Source: Ilumatobacter sp. (GTDB lineage Bacteria; Actinomycetota; Acidimicrobiia; Acidimicrobiales; Ilumatobacteraceae). From it: 52,194 bases of DNA. Every line of letters starts with the position of its first letter. The first letter of the stretch is position 1. The notes below the pieces were generated by a model. That model was not told the DNA's origin and did not search any database. It saw only the letters and a list, made by a program, of their open reading frames with translations. The stretch spans positions 1 through 52,194 of the forward strand of contig JABJAB010000064.1 of the NCBI GenBank assembly GCA_018666235.1, given 5' to 3'. Position numbers and translations under genes: made by a program. Below, in pieces: positions 8,841-18,306 of the stretch.

Positions 8841-11327
8841 TCAGCCGAAGGCAACGAGTCCAGTGTCAAACACGCTTGACAGCGCCGGGTGGGTGGGGAA
8901 AGCGCGAGCGGAGAGGCCCCACGGGCCGGCATCACCAGGTCGGAATGTGCCGGCGAAGACGCTGGCCTCAGACGTGGCTGCAAGGTCAACGGCGACGGCG
9001 CGCGATTCGTCGAATGAACCGTCTGGGCTGAGTGGCCCGTGCATGACTTGCACGACGAGTTCATCGAGCTGGAGCTTGCCGGGATGGACGCGCACGCGCA
9101 CCGGACGCTCAGCTCCGGAGACGCCATCGGCGATGTCGGATCCATCAGCGACGATCTCCACTGACAATGAATCCCAGACCGAAGTGACACCAGACTTCCA
9201 CGCGGCCACCTCGCGGGCTGCCGCGCCGTCGTTTTCGGTCACGAGGTCAGAGGTGATTGCCGCAGGCTCATAGAGCGCAGTGACGTAGTCGCGCACCATC
9301 CGCGCAGCAACGACGTTCCAACCGAGCGTCGCCCAGTTCGTGATGATCCGGTCAACCCAGCCGTGTGGCACGCCAGCATCGTCAGCGGCATAGAACAGCG
9401 GGACGATCTCGTTTTCGATCACGTCGAACGTAGCGGACGCCTCGCGATGGTCGCGACGTGCGGTGTCGTGGTCGTCGTCAAACGAGGGGATATCGAAGCC
9501 GTTGTCGCCCGTGGACATCTCAGCCCACCAGCCGTCGAGGATCGAGCAGTTCAGCACGCCGTTCAGTGCGGCCTTTTCGCCGCTCGTGCCGCACGCCTCG
9601 TTCGGCCGTCGCGGCGTGTTGAGCCACACGTCGCAGCCGTGATACATCGTGCGAGCGATACCGATGTCATAGTCGGGGATGAAGACGAACCGGTGGCGCA
9701 CGTCGGCGTCGGCGGCGAGCTTGGCAATCTGTTGGATCAGGCCCTTGCCCGGATGGTCGGCAGGGTGTGCCTTGCCCGCAAACACGAACTGCACGGGCCG
9801 GTCTGCATCAAGGAGCAGTCGGCGCAGCCGGTCGAGCTGACCGAGCAGCAGGTTTGCCCGCTTGTAGGTGGCGAATCGTCGGGCGAAGCCGATGGTCAGC
9901 ACGTTGGGGTCGAGCAGGTCATGTCCGAGCTTGTCGCGCACCATGTCGACCAACTCCTGGCGACCGGTATTCCTGGTGTTCCAGATGTCGCCATGGTCGA
10001 TCTGGCGGACTCGTTCCCAGTCATTGGCGCCCGCCATATGCCAGCTGTCGCCGATCGCATCGGTGAGCAGTTGATCGGTGCGGTCACTGACCCATGTTCG
10101 GGCGTGGACACCATTGGTGATGTGACCGATCGGCGTCTCGTTATTCGGGAGGCTGGGCCACATTCCACCGAACATCTGCCGCGACACCTCGCCGTGGAGC
10201 TTGGCGACACCGTTGGCGCGAGCGGCAAGCCGAAGGCCCATCACGGCCATGTTGAACTTGCCGTCCAGCTCGTCCGCTCGCCGCCCGAGCGCAAACAGCT
10301 CATCGAATGTGACGCCGCATGCCGTGGCGAAGTCGGCGAAGTACGGCTCGAACAGCTGGCGAGGAAACCGGTCGATACCGGCAGGGACGGGTGTGTGCGT
10401 GGTGAACACGCCGCCACCGCGCACGGCTTCGACGGCCTCGTCGAAGCTCAGGCCACGGTCGATCCATTCGCGGACTCGTTCCAAGCCGAGAAAACCGGCA
10501 TGGCCTTCGTTGGTGTGGAACACCTGTGGGTGAAGGCCGAGCGCTCTGAGCGCACGGACGCCGCCGATACCGAGGACGATCTCTTGGCGGAGGCGGTGTT
10601 GCTCGTCGCCGCCGTACAGCCGGTTGGTGATTGCCACGATCTCCGGAGGATTCTCCGGCAGGTTGGTGTCGAGGAGGTACAGCGCAATGCGTCCGACATC
10701 GACGCGCCAGACCGCAACCTGGGCAGTGACGCCCGCCAGGTCGACCTCGATTCGTACGCCGGTGTTACGAACCCCGAGTGATGCTGGATCAATCCGCTCG
10801 TTGCGCTCCTCTTGCCAGCCGTCGCTGTTGAGTTGCTGATGGAAGTATCCCTCGGCATACAGCAAGCCAACGCCGATCAGCGGAACGCCCAGGTCAGACG
10901 ACGCCTTCAAATGATCGCCGGCGAGGACGCCCAGGCCGCCTGAGTACTGCGGCAGCGCCTCGGTGATCCCGAACTCGGGGGAGAAGTAGGCCACCGACTG
11001 CAACGGCGACTCCCCAGCACGCTCCACGAACCACGGTGAACCATCGAGAACCGCAGCAAGACGTTCTTGCGCTGCCCCGACGGCTGCCACGAAGTCGGCG
11101 TCAGCTGCGAGTTCGGCCCAACACCCTGGCGACGTTCGGCGGACGAGGTCCACGGGGTGCTGTCCCGTCGTGCGCCACGAACGTCCGCCGGGCGAACCGT
11201 CGAGCCGGTCGAACACCGCCGCGAGCTGGCGATCCCATGCCCAGTGCAGATTGGCGGCGAGGTCCGACAGCGCGGTGAGCGATTCGGGAATCTGGCTGAC
11301 AACGGTGAACTCGTGGATCGGACGCAC
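8841..11327 (-). CDS. glgP: Alpha-glucan (glycogen/maltodextrin) phosphorylase
   Basis: An 828-residue GT35 enzyme that releases glucose-1-phosphate from alpha-1,4-glucan using pyridoxal phosphate. The N-terminal 100 residues (ANLHWAWDRQLAAVFDRLD) are the DUF3417 domain typical of the bacterial/archaeal TIGR02094-type phosphorylases. The phosphate/PLP region reads NEACGTSGEKAALNGVLN. The start is GTG 11327 and no strong ribosome-binding site is seen. It follows the GT4 synthase gene by 36 bases on the same strand, so synthesis and breakdown enzymes are probably cotranscribed. Confidence 0.92.
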   Translation of the reverse strand: MRPIHEFTVVSQIPESLTALSDLAANLHWAWDRQLAAVFDRLDGSPGGRSWRTTGQHPVDLVRRTSPGCWAELAADADFVAAVGAAQERLAAVLDGSPWFVERAGESPLQSVAYFSPEFGITEALPQYSGGLGVLAGDHLKASSDLGVPLIGVGLLYAEGYFHQQLNSDGWQEERNERIDPASLGVRNTGVRIEVDLAGVTAQVAVWRVDVGRIALYLLDTNLPENPPEIVAITNRLYGGDEQHRLRQEIVLGIGGVRALRALGLHPQVFHTNEGHAGFLGLERVREWIDRGLSFDEAVEAVRGGGVFTTHTPVPAGIDRFPRQLFEPYFADFATACGVTFDELFALGRRADELDGKFNMAVMGLRLAARANGVAKLHGEVSRQMFGGMWPSLPNNETPIGHITNGVHARTWVSDRTDQLLTDAIGDSWHMAGANDWERVRQIDHGDIWNTRNTGRQELVDMVRDKLGHDLLDPNVLTIGFARRFATYKRANLLLGQLDRLRRLLLDADRPVQFVFAGKAHPADHPGKGLIQQIAKLAADADVRHRFVFIPDYDIGIARTMYHGCDVWLNTPRRPNEACGTSGEKAALNGVLNCSILDGWWAEMSTGDNGFDIPSFDDDHDTARRDHREASATFDVIENEIVPLFYAADDAGVPHGWVDRIITNWATLGWNVVAARMVRDYVTALYEPAAITSDLVTENDGAAAREVAAWKSGVTSVWDSLSVEIVADGSDIADGVSGAERPVRVRVHPGKLQLDELVVQVMHGPLSPDGSFDESRAVAVDLAATSEASVFAGTFRPGDAGPWGLSARAFPTHPALSSVFDTGLVAFG

Positions 11328-11363
11328 CCGCGGGAGCGTACAGACCTCGTCCAGAGACCGGCG

Positions 11364-12554
11364 TCAGCCCTGATGGGCCGCAATCGAGGTGGCGTAGACG
11401 CGAGCAGTGGCGCCGGCGATGGCTTTCCATGAGTACTTCCGCTCGATGAGATCGCGGGCGTTCCGCGTGAGCTCGTCGGCGAGGAACTGATCGGTCAAGA
11501 CGCGCTCAATGCAGTTGGCAAGGTCGTCTGGCCGACCCGGTTCGAAGGTCAGTCCTGCATCGGTTCCCTCGATCAATTCGGCCAGCCCACCTGTCCTGGC
11601 AACGACGAGTGGAGCCCCTGCAGCAAGCGCCTCCAACGCGACCAATCCGAAGGGCTCGTAGAGCGACGGGATGACGACGCACCCAGCGCGCTGAGTGAGC
11701 AGTCGAAGTTCGCTGTCGTTGACGAACCCGGCGATGTGGACGATGTCGCTCACGCCCTCGACGTCGATCTGCGCCTGGAGTTCCGGTTGGTAGCTCCCGC
11801 GGCCCGCAATCGTGCACTCGACCCCGGGCACGCGCATCCGAACCGTGGCCATTGAGCGCGCGAGCACTTGGAAACCCTTCTCGAACTGAACGCGGCCCCA
11901 CGAGAGGACGAGTTGTTCACGCTTGACGGGCGTGTCGGCCCCGACCACGTCGGGGCTCGGCTTCCACCGGTCAGGGTCGATGCCGTTGGGAATCCGTGCG
12001 ACGAGTTCTGGCGGGAGCTCGAAACCGGTCACCAATTGGTCGACCATGAACTTGGTCGGCGCGATCAAGCGGTCCGCCTGGAAGGCAAGCCACCACTCGA
12101 TGGAGTTGACATCTGATGGCGTGCCCGTCGGCAGCTGCCCCCCGTGCCGGACCCGTTCGGTGCCGTGCATGGTGAGGATGAACGGCACGTTGAAGATTGA
12201 CGACAGGGTGTCGGCAGCCCAGCCCATTCGCCAGTCATGCCCGTGCACGACATCGGGTCGCCAACCGTCGAGCGTGTCGGGCAAGTGGGCGCCCAGTTTG
12301 ACCATCGCGTGGTTCGCTGACGCCGTTCTCGACACGGGCTCGGTCTTCGGGAGCCACGGGAGGTCGACCACTCCGCGCACGACCCGAACCGGTCCGACAC
12401 GTTCTGCCTCGCGGTCGGCGCGGGGGTGAGCCGTGGTGAGGACGACGACGTCATGGCCGGCGAGTGCCAGCGCTTGGCTGAGTCCGGCGACGTGCGCCGC
12501 ACTTCCGCCGGTCTCCCGCGGGGGAAAGTCCCATGACAACATCAACACGCGCAC
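11364..12554 (-). CDS. GT4-family glycosyltransferase, likely glycogen (maltose-1-phosphate) synthase
   Basis: This 396-residue GT-B enzyme begins VRVLMLSWDFPPRETGGSAA, the glycine-rich acceptor loop of glycogen-synthase-like proteins. It has the donor-site motif EPFGLVALEALAAGAPLV with the E-x7-E pattern near residue 310. Clustering with phosphorylase and branching enzyme points to alpha-glucan synthesis. Actinobacteria use a GT4 enzyme (GlgM/GlgA type) there, with ADP-glucose as donor. A lipid or cell-wall sugar transferase is the alternative. The GTG at 12554 leaves 26 bases to the divergent branching enzyme gene. An in-frame extension to 12620 would overlap that gene and lacks similarity. 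Confidence 0.75.
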   Translation of the reverse strand: MRVLMLSWDFPPRETGGSAAHVAGLSQALALAGHDVVVLTTAHPRADREAERVGPVRVVRGVVDLPWLPKTEPVSRTASANHAMVKLGAHLPDTLDGWRPDVVHGHDWRMGWAADTLSSIFNVPFILTMHGTERVRHGGQLPTGTPSDVNSIEWWLAFQADRLIAPTKFMVDQLVTGFELPPELVARIPNGIDPDRWKPSPDVVGADTPVKREQLVLSWGRVQFEKGFQVLARSMATVRMRVPGVECTIAGRGSYQPELQAQIDVEGVSDIVHIAGFVNDSELRLLTQRAGCVVIPSLYEPFGLVALEALAAGAPLVVARTGGLAELIEGTDAGLTFEPGRPDDLANCIERVLTDQFLADELTRNARDLIERKYSWKAIAGATARVYATSIAAHQG

Positions 12555-12580
12555 TGCCGCGCACCCTACTCTGAGGGACA

Positions 12581-14563
12581 ATGTCATCGTCCGACGTCCC
12601 TCCCCCCAAACCTGGCGCACCCTCGCCTGCGCTGCCGTCCGGCCCCATTGGCGAACTCGACCTGCATCTGCTGGGCGAAGGGCATCACCGTCGGCTCTGG
12701 GAGGTCCTCGGCCCGCAAGTCGTCGGGCCCGGGCCGGCCGGTGTCAGCGCGGTGCAGTTCGCGCTCTGGGCGCCCAATGCCAGCAACGTGTCGGTTGTTG
12801 GCGATTGGAACGACTGGCAACCCGAGCCCCTGTCGATGATCGACGCCGACGGTCCAACGGGCATCTGGTCGGCGGTGTGTCCAGCGGCCCGTGCCGGGCA
12901 CTGCTACAAGTTCGAAATTGTCACCGCTGCAGGGCAGACGCTGCGCAAAGCAGACCCGATGGCGCGCCAGACCGAAGAGCCCCCCAGTGATGCCAGCGTG
13001 ATTCCGATGCCGCAGACACACGAATGGGCTGACGATGCATGGATGTCCCGCCGCAGCGACGTGCTCGCCGGTACCGCGCCGATGCGGATCTACGAACTGC
13101 ACCTCGCATCCTGGCGTCGCGGCGTCGACACATGGGATGAACTGGCCACTGAGGTCGTCGACCACGTTGCCTCCCTCGGCTTCACCCACGTCGAGTTGCT
13201 GCCGATCGCAGAGCATCCGTTCGGTGGATCCTGGGGCTATCAGGTGTCGGGCTACTTCGCCCCGACCGCCCGGTTCGGTGATCCTGACGGCCTCCGCCGA
13301 TTCGTCGACACGCTGCACGCTCGAAATATCGGGGTCATCGTGGATTGGGTGCCAGCACACTTTCCGAAGGACGAGTGGAGCCTCGGTCGCTTCGACGGGA
13401 CTGCGCTCTACGAGCACCCTGATCCACAACGTGGCGAGCACCCCGACTGGGGGACCTACGTCTTCGACTTCGGTCGCAACGAAGTGCGTAACTTCCTCGT
13501 CGCCAACGCCCTGTACTGGTTCGACGAATTCCACATCGATGGGCTGCGAGTCGACGCCGTTGCATCGATGCTCTACCTCGATTACTCGCGTGGCGACGGC
13601 GGCTGGTCGCCGAACATCCACGGCGGCAATGAACATCTCGAGGCGATCGACTTCCTGCGTGAGACCAACCGTGTCGTCACCGAAGAGTTTCCCGACGTGC
13701 TGATGATTGCGGAGGAGTCGACGGCATGGCCTGGAGTCACCCACCCGATTGAGCAAGGCGGCCTGGGCTTCAGCCACAAGTGGAATCTTGGTTGGATGCA
13801 CGACTCGCTCGGTTACCTCGCCCACGAACCAATCCACCGGCAGCACCATCACAACGAGATGACCTTCTCGCAGCTGTATGCCTACAACGAGCGCTTCGTA
13901 CTGCCGCTCAGTCACGACGAGGTCGTGCACGGCAAGGGCAGCTTGCTTGGCAAGATGAGCGGTGACGACTGGCAACGATTCGCGGATCTGCGCAACCTGC
14001 TGGCGTGGCAATGGTCGATGCCCGGTGTGCCGCTGCTGTTCATGGGTGCCGAGTTGGCCCCGTGGCAGGAGTGGAACGATGCAGCAGAACTCCCGTGGCA
14101 CCTCGCGGACCACCCACCCCACCGTGGTGTCCACGATCTCATTCAGTCGATGAACGGCATCGCCGACGATTGGCCGGCGCTGTGGGAACGCGACACCGAA
14201 CCGGCCGGGTTTCAATGGCTCGACGCCAACGACGCCGATCATTCGATGTACGCGTACACGCGCTGGGGCCTCGACGGGGCGACCGCGTTGGTGTGCATCG
14301 CGAACTTCACCCCGGTACCACGGCCCGGCTATCGAGTTGGACTGCCGTGGGGTGGCGACTGGCAAGTGGTGCTCGACACAGACTCACCGCAGTGGTGGGG
14401 GAGCGGTCATCGCGGCATCGACACCAACTCGATTGCTGCCGGAGAGCAACCCGTCGACATCGTGGCGGGCCTCGACGAGGCATGGCAAGGCCAGACGAGC
14501 TCGGCGATCATCGACGTTGGACCGTTGTCCACCCTCTGGCTCGCCGCCCGTAGCCCTGGCTGA
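12581..14563 (+). CDS. glgB: 1,4-alpha-glucan branching enzyme
   Basis: A 660-residue GH13 enzyme that cuts alpha-1,4-glucan and re-attaches the fragment in 1,6 linkage. A CBM48 domain (ALWAPNASNVSVVGDWNDW, residues 61-79) precedes the barrel. The catalytic nucleophile is Asp325 in GLRVDAV, the acid/base is a Glu at 378-379 in MIAEEST, and the third carboxylate is in SHDEVVHGKGS (Asp446). The C-terminal beta domain is complete. GAGGG lies 3 bases before the ATG, which is closer than usual. Confidence 0.95.
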   Translation: MSSSDVPPPKPGAPSPALPSGPIGELDLHLLGEGHHRRLWEVLGPQVVGPGPAGVSAVQFALWAPNASNVSVVGDWNDWQPEPLSMIDADGPTGIWSAVCPAARAGHCYKFEIVTAAGQTLRKADPMARQTEEPPSDASVIPMPQTHEWADDAWMSRRSDVLAGTAPMRIYELHLASWRRGVDTWDELATEVVDHVASLGFTHVELLPIAEHPFGGSWGYQVSGYFAPTARFGDPDGLRRFVDTLHARNIGVIVDWVPAHFPKDEWSLGRFDGTALYEHPDPQRGEHPDWGTYVFDFGRNEVRNFLVANALYWFDEFHIDGLRVDAVASMLYLDYSRGDGGWSPNIHGGNEHLEAIDFLRETNRVVTEEFPDVLMIAEESTAWPGVTHPIEQGGLGFSHKWNLGWMHDSLGYLAHEPIHRQHHHNEMTFSQLYAYNERFVLPLSHDEVVHGKGSLLGKMSGDDWQRFADLRNLLAWQWSMPGVPLLFMGAELAPWQEWNDAAELPWHLADHPPHRGVHDLIQSMNGIADDWPALWERDTEPAGFQWLDANDADHSMYAYTRWGLDGATALVCIANFTPVPRPGYRVGLPWGGDWQVVLDTDSPQWWGSGHRGIDTNSIAAGEQPVDIVAGLDEAWQGQTSSAIIDVGPLSTLWLAARSPG

Positions 14564-14609
14564 GTGACGTCGCGGTCGGGAGCAGCCGTCACTGACTAGC
14601 TTCACGACC

Positions 14610-15287
14610 ATGACTGATCAGTACCGGCCGGCTTCCTCACGCGTCTCCGTGAAACGCGGTGCCGATCGCGCGGTCTACGACCCGGCGGAGGTTCACGCGA
14701 TTCTTGAGGCGGGCCACATTGCGCACGTCGGTGTGGAAACCGACAACGGCCCGATCGTGCTGCCGATGGCATACGGCGTGAGCACGAGTGAGACCGGCGA
14801 CGAGGTGCTCATTCACGGTTCGGTCGCGAACGCGATGCTGCGCGCCGGCCGGGATCTTGATGTGTGTGTGACCGTGACAATCGTCGACGGGTTGGTCGTG
14901 GCGCGGACACCGTTCCACAACTCAATGAACTATCGGTCAGTTGTCGTACGCGGCACCGCAACAGCGATCACCGACGCCGACGACAAGGTCGCTGCGCTGC
15001 AGATCATCAACGATCACATCGCGCCGATCTGGGACACGGCGCGCCCACCGAGCGAGAGTGACCTGAACCGGACCCTCGTCTTGGCCCTTCCGCTCACCGA
15101 AGCGTCGGCGAAGGTCCGATCTGGCGACCCGGTCGACGAAGACATCGATCTCGATGGGCCGCACTGGGCCGGAGTCGTTCCGCTCACAACGACCTGGGGT
15201 ACGCCAACAAACGCCGCGGACCTGCGCAGCGCTCCACCGGTCCCCAGTGCAGTCGCCGCCCTGGCCGGTCTTGACGCCCACGCGTGA
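14610..15287 (+). CDS. Pyridoxamine-5'-phosphate-oxidase-fold flavin-binding protein (NimA-like)
   Basis: The 225-residue protein resembles the flavin-nucleotide-binding branch of the PPOX superfamily. It has the HIAHVGVETDNGPIVLPMAY strand pair, HGSVANAMLRA and an NSMNYRSVVVRGTA segment that in homologues contacts the flavin. Such proteins bind FMN, F420 or heme and include nitroimidazole-resistance proteins. The reaction here is unknown. It stands alone 46 bases after glgB and converges with the SRPBCC gene. Confidence 0.8.
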   Translation: MTDQYRPASSRVSVKRGADRAVYDPAEVHAILEAGHIAHVGVETDNGPIVLPMAYGVSTSETGDEVLIHGSVANAMLRAGRDLDVCVTVTIVDGLVVARTPFHNSMNYRSVVVRGTATAITDADDKVAALQIINDHIAPIWDTARPPSESDLNRTLVLALPLTEASAKVRSGDPVDEDIDLDGPHWAGVVPLTTTWGTPTNAADLRSAPPVPSAVAALAGLDAHA

Positions 15288-15320
15288 TCACCCTCCGCGT
15301 CAGGCCCCGAATTTCGTGAC

Positions 15321-15782
15321 TCAGCGAGCGTCGACGAGTTGCTCGAGTGCCTTGAGGTTCCGCATCCAGATGAAGCCGAGCACGAACCGGCCGCCGATGA
15401 TCTCACCGAGACGTCCGCCGAGGTACCAAGGAAAGTCAAGGTTCTCCGACCACGTGAACTTCGTCCGTTGACCGCCTGCCAGTGGCTCGAGTGTGAAAAC
15501 GCCGCTTCCGGTGACGATCCCGGTGTGCTTGACGCCCATCTTGCCATCCTGGGTGGCGCTGGCCGCCGCCCACTCGGTGATCTCCATCTGGTCAACCAGC
15601 TTGATCGGGCCCACTTTGGTGTCGCAGAGAAACCTGGTGCCGACGCCACGTGTCTGCTCGGTTTCGAAACGGATGGCGACCGCATCAGCCATCCAGTCGA
15701 CATGGCGTTCAACTGGTTCAACGATTGCCCAGACCTCCGCCGGTGTGGCATTGAGATCGATGGAAACGGTGACATCGCTCAT
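15321..15782 (-). CDS. SRPBCC (START/polyketide-cyclase-like) family protein
   Basis: The 153-residue protein begins MSDVTVSIDLNATPAEVWAI, the standard first strand and helix of the helix-grip fold. It continues with the antiparallel sheet (FTLEPLAGGQRTKFTWSEN) and a long C-terminal helix ending ALEQLVDAR. These proteins bind hydrophobic ligands, and no ligand can be predicted. The start at 15782 is chosen because earlier in-frame codons lack the fold. Its ATG overlaps the inverted repeat at 15782-15802. It lies 68 bases downstream of galT on the same strand. Confidence 0.8.
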   Translation of the reverse strand: MSDVTVSIDLNATPAEVWAIVEPVERHVDWMADAVAIRFETEQTRGVGTRFLCDTKVGPIKLVDQMEITEWAAASATQDGKMGVKHTGIVTGSGVFTLEPLAGGQRTKFTWSENLDFPWYLGGRLGEIIGGRFVLGFIWMRNLKALEQLVDAR

Positions 15783-15802
15783 TTCACGATCATGTCGTGA
15801 AA
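15782..15802. promoter_or_regulatory. Inverted repeat at the SRPBCC gene start, possible operator
   Basis: The arms TTTCACGA (15782-15789) and TCGTGAAA (15795-15802) are perfect inverted repeats separated by 5 bases, centred about 10 bases upstream of the minus-strand ATG. It could be bound by a dimeric repressor or form a weak hairpin that hides the start. No regulator gene is adjacent. Confidence 0.35.
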
Positions 15803-15850
15803 ATTGGCCGATGGGCGAGTCCGCCGCTGTGACTTTGGGGACCGCGCTGG

Positions 15851-16834
15851 TCAGGCGTTCGCTGCGACGGACTTCAAGGTGGCGCACGCGTCTTCTGGGG
15901 GCAGCACGTTGATCATGACGCCGGTGCCGCGCTCAAAGCCGGCCTGCGTGATCAGATTCGGCCACACGTGTGCGTGCCAGTGGTACTGGCCCGTGTGCTG
16001 ATGAGGAGCGGTGTGGAAGCCAAGGTTGAAGGCCACATCGCCGAGCACGGCATTGAGTTGTCCGAGAGCGTCGCGCAGTGCGACGCCGACCGCTGCGAGG
16101 CTGTCGTCGTCGGCATCTTGGAGGTGCGCCTCGTGTCGGCGCGGGACGATGAGCAGCTCATACGGCGAGCCACTCCAGAATGGGGTGATCACAACAACTT
16201 CGTCGGTGGCGAGGACGATTCGAGCGTCAGCAGCGATCTCGGCTTCGACGGTGGTGCACAGCAGGCAGCCGCCGGCAAAGCGAGCAAACGCACGCTCTTC
16301 GTCGAGGACTTCGCCGGGGACGAAGGGTAGACCGAGAATCTGTCCGTGGGGGTGAGCAATGGAAGCTCCGGCCTCGCGGCCGTGGTTGACGATCGCCTGG
16401 GTGTACCGGACCTGGTCGACGTCGGCGTGTTCGCTGAGTCGGCGCTTCAGAGCGAACATCATGTCGGCTGCATGCTGGTCGTCCAGCTGGTGCAGACCAC
16501 TGTCGTGGTCGGGCGTGTACACGAATACCTCGTGGATACCGCTGGCCTCGGCTTGCACGAAGACGGGACCGAGGTTATGCACCGCGAAACCTTCGTCGCC
16601 GTCGAACGCCGGGTACTTGTTGGGGATCACCCGCATCGACCAACTGCCGTCGGCCTCGACAGTTTCGAGCGCCGGCGGCGTCTCTTCCTCGTTGCCCGGA
16701 CAGAACGGGCAGGCGCGCCCTTCGTCGGGATCGCCGAGGTCATCGCGTGGCGCGAAGTCGCTCGGTCGCTTGGCTCGCTCGGCGACGATCGTCACCCACC
16801 GCCCATTGAGAGGATTCAGACGCATCTGGCTCAT
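15851..16834 (-). CDS. galT: Galactose-1-phosphate uridylyltransferase
   Basis: A 327-residue HIT-superfamily nucleotidyltransferase. The zinc ligands include CPFC (Cys42, Cys45), and the active-site motif is AHPHGQI with His161-Pro-His163, where the second His forms the uridylyl intermediate. The C-terminal half repeats the HIT fold (YELLIVPRRHEAH, HQHTGQYHWHAHVWPN). It moves UMP from UDP-glucose to galactose-1-phosphate. No galK or galE is nearby, so an ADP-glucose or sulfate-pathway adenylyltransferase role is a lesser alternative. GalU at 24 kb could supply UDP-glucose. Confidence 0.88.
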   Translation of the reverse strand: MSQMRLNPLNGRWVTIVAERAKRPSDFAPRDDLGDPDEGRACPFCPGNEEETPPALETVEADGSWSMRVIPNKYPAFDGDEGFAVHNLGPVFVQAEASGIHEVFVYTPDHDSGLHQLDDQHAADMMFALKRRLSEHADVDQVRYTQAIVNHGREAGASIAHPHGQILGLPFVPGEVLDEERAFARFAGGCLLCTTVEAEIAADARIVLATDEVVVITPFWSGSPYELLIVPRRHEAHLQDADDDSLAAVGVALRDALGQLNAVLGDVAFNLGFHTAPHQHTGQYHWHAHVWPNLITQAGFERGTGVMINVLPPEDACATLKSVAANA

Positions 16835-16906
16835 CGTTGGTCCATGCTACGACCGATTTCGGCGTGGAAGGTGACACTGCGGTTGCGATGTCGTCACCTG
16901 ATCGAA

Positions 16907-17830
16907 TCAGGCCGATGCTGAGGTGAGGGCCTCGGCGTACTGGCGGTCGAGCCGACCTTGGTTCCAGCGGTGCAAACCCCACCCGAGCAACGAGCCGATA
17001 CCAAACGCCAAGAGTCCGCCGACCCCGTCGAGCCAGTAGTGATTGGCGGTGACGACAATGCAGAACAACGTGGCCGCCGGGTAGAGCAGCAGGACCGCTT
17101 TGGTCCGGCGCCGGCTCAGAAGCGGCCAGACTGCAATGGCGCACCATGTTGACCACCCGATGTGCAGGCTCGGCATCGCCGCGTACTGATTCGAGATTGA
17201 CGCCATCGCGTCGGAGTCGAACGACCACGGCCCGCCGTATTCAGCGAGCGTGTCGACGAAACCGAATCCACCGGTGCCCCGAAATCGACTGGGAATGCAC
17301 GCGCCGCCGTACTGCGATGGGTCGACTGCAGGGCAGGGTTTGTCGAGCAAGCGCGGTGGCATCAGTGGAAACCATGCGAAACCGACAATGGCCAGAGAGG
17401 TCATCGCAGCGAGCGTGTTGCGCCATTGTGGGAACACGTCGGCGCGTTTGACGTAGAGCAGGATGAACACCCCGAGTGTGACGGCGAAGTGCAGCACCCC
17501 GTAGTAGATGTTCCAGAACTGGATGAACGTGCGGTACGGCAGGAACCAGTCCTGCACTGTCTCTTCGTGGAATAATCCGAGCCAGCGCTCGAACTGGATC
17601 ACTCGTTCGGCGTTTGTGAAGGCCTGATCGGGGATGCCGTCAGCGGCGATCTTGTTCGATCCGAAGAGGTTGCGAGTCCAGGAGTAGACGGCGTAGAAGG
17701 CAGCGACGATGAGCGCTTCTTTCCACCAGAGCAGGCGGTGTTGCCGCTCGGGTGTCCACGCGGGCTGCTCAGCGGCTGGCGACGCCTGACCCGGCGCAAC
17801 GTTTGGCTCGGCGCCATCCATCGAATTCAT
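16907..17830 (-). CDS. PAP2-superfamily membrane protein (inositol-phosphoceramide-synthase-like)
   Basis: The 307-residue protein has about six hydrophobic helices and PAP2_3-type motifs. MPSLHIGWS holds the catalytic His in the first active-site block, and ANHYWLDGVGG holds the second His/Asp block. Family members act on lipid phosphates, or transfer phospho-head groups, on the outer face of the membrane. A Cys/Pro-rich exoplasmic loop (PPRLLDKPCPAVDPS) precedes the first block. A small inverted repeat, CCTGAT with ATCAGG at 16897-16911, overlaps the stop codon and may be a weak terminator. Confidence 0.8.
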   Translation of the reverse strand: MNSMDGAEPNVAPGQASPAAEQPAWTPERQHRLLWWKEALIVAAFYAVYSWTRNLFGSNKIAADGIPDQAFTNAERVIQFERWLGLFHEETVQDWFLPYRTFIQFWNIYYGVLHFAVTLGVFILLYVKRADVFPQWRNTLAAMTSLAIVGFAWFPLMPPRLLDKPCPAVDPSQYGGACIPSRFRGTGGFGFVDTLAEYGGPWSFDSDAMASISNQYAAMPSLHIGWSTWCAIAVWPLLSRRRTKAVLLLYPAATLFCIVVTANHYWLDGVGGLLAFGIGSLLGWGLHRWNQGRLDRQYAEALTSASA

Positions 17831-17916
17831 CGTAGGGCAACGTTACGTTCTGGTGACAGGTGATTCGTTCGGCGACCGGATGAAATGGTCTGGAGGGTTG
17901 CCTGTGGCAGAGAGAT

Positions 17917-18306
17917 TCAGCTGCTCGGCGAGCAGCATTTGCCCATGAAATCGTCGATCCCGACGACGACGCGGGTGAACTTGCCAGCAGCAACGAGGCC
18001 GCCGGCGTCGGTGGCCGAGACCTCGAACCGAAGGCGTCGTCCGTCGATCTTCTTCAAGACCGCTTCGGCAGACACTTCGGCGCCAACAGGTGTCGGTTGG
18101 AGATGGTCGAACTGCACACGCATGCCGACCGTTGTCGTGCCAGGCTCAAGATGGCCGGTCATTGCATTCTGGCAGGCCTCTTCGCACAGTGCGATGAGAC
18201 GGGGTGAGCCGAGCACATCGACGGTGCCTGAACCGAGCGCCGTCGCAGTGTCGCTCTCAGCGACCATCAATTTGGCGTCGCCGCGCAGGCCGGTCTCGAA
18301 TTCCAC
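17917..18306 (-). CDS. Hot-dog-fold thioesterase, FlK-like
   Basis: A 129-residue protein read from GTG 18306 (VEFETGLRGDAKLMV). ALCEEACQNAM carries the Glu of the hot-dog helix. TTTVGMRVQFDHLQPTPVG and the strand region GRRLRFEVSATD match the fluoroacetyl-CoA-thioesterase-like subfamily. It probably hydrolyses an acyl-CoA. The frame stays open upstream but there runs antisense to tldD without similarity. No Shine-Dalgarno is visible, so a leaderless message is possible. Confidence 0.75.
   Translation of the reverse strand: MEFETGLRGDAKLMVAESDTATALGSGTVDVLGSPRLIALCEEACQNAMTGHLEPGTTTVGMRVQFDHLQPTPVGAEVSAEAVLKKIDGRRLRFEVSATDAGGLVAAGKFTRVVVGIDDFMGKCCSPSS

Noticed and set aside
9363..10781. A 472-codon plus-strand frame opposite glgP
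   Set aside because: It is antisense to the phosphorylase and lacks any domain.
12584..14365. A 593-codon minus-strand frame opposite glgB
   Set aside because: It mirrors the GH13 gene, carries no motif, and its residues follow the antisense composition pattern.
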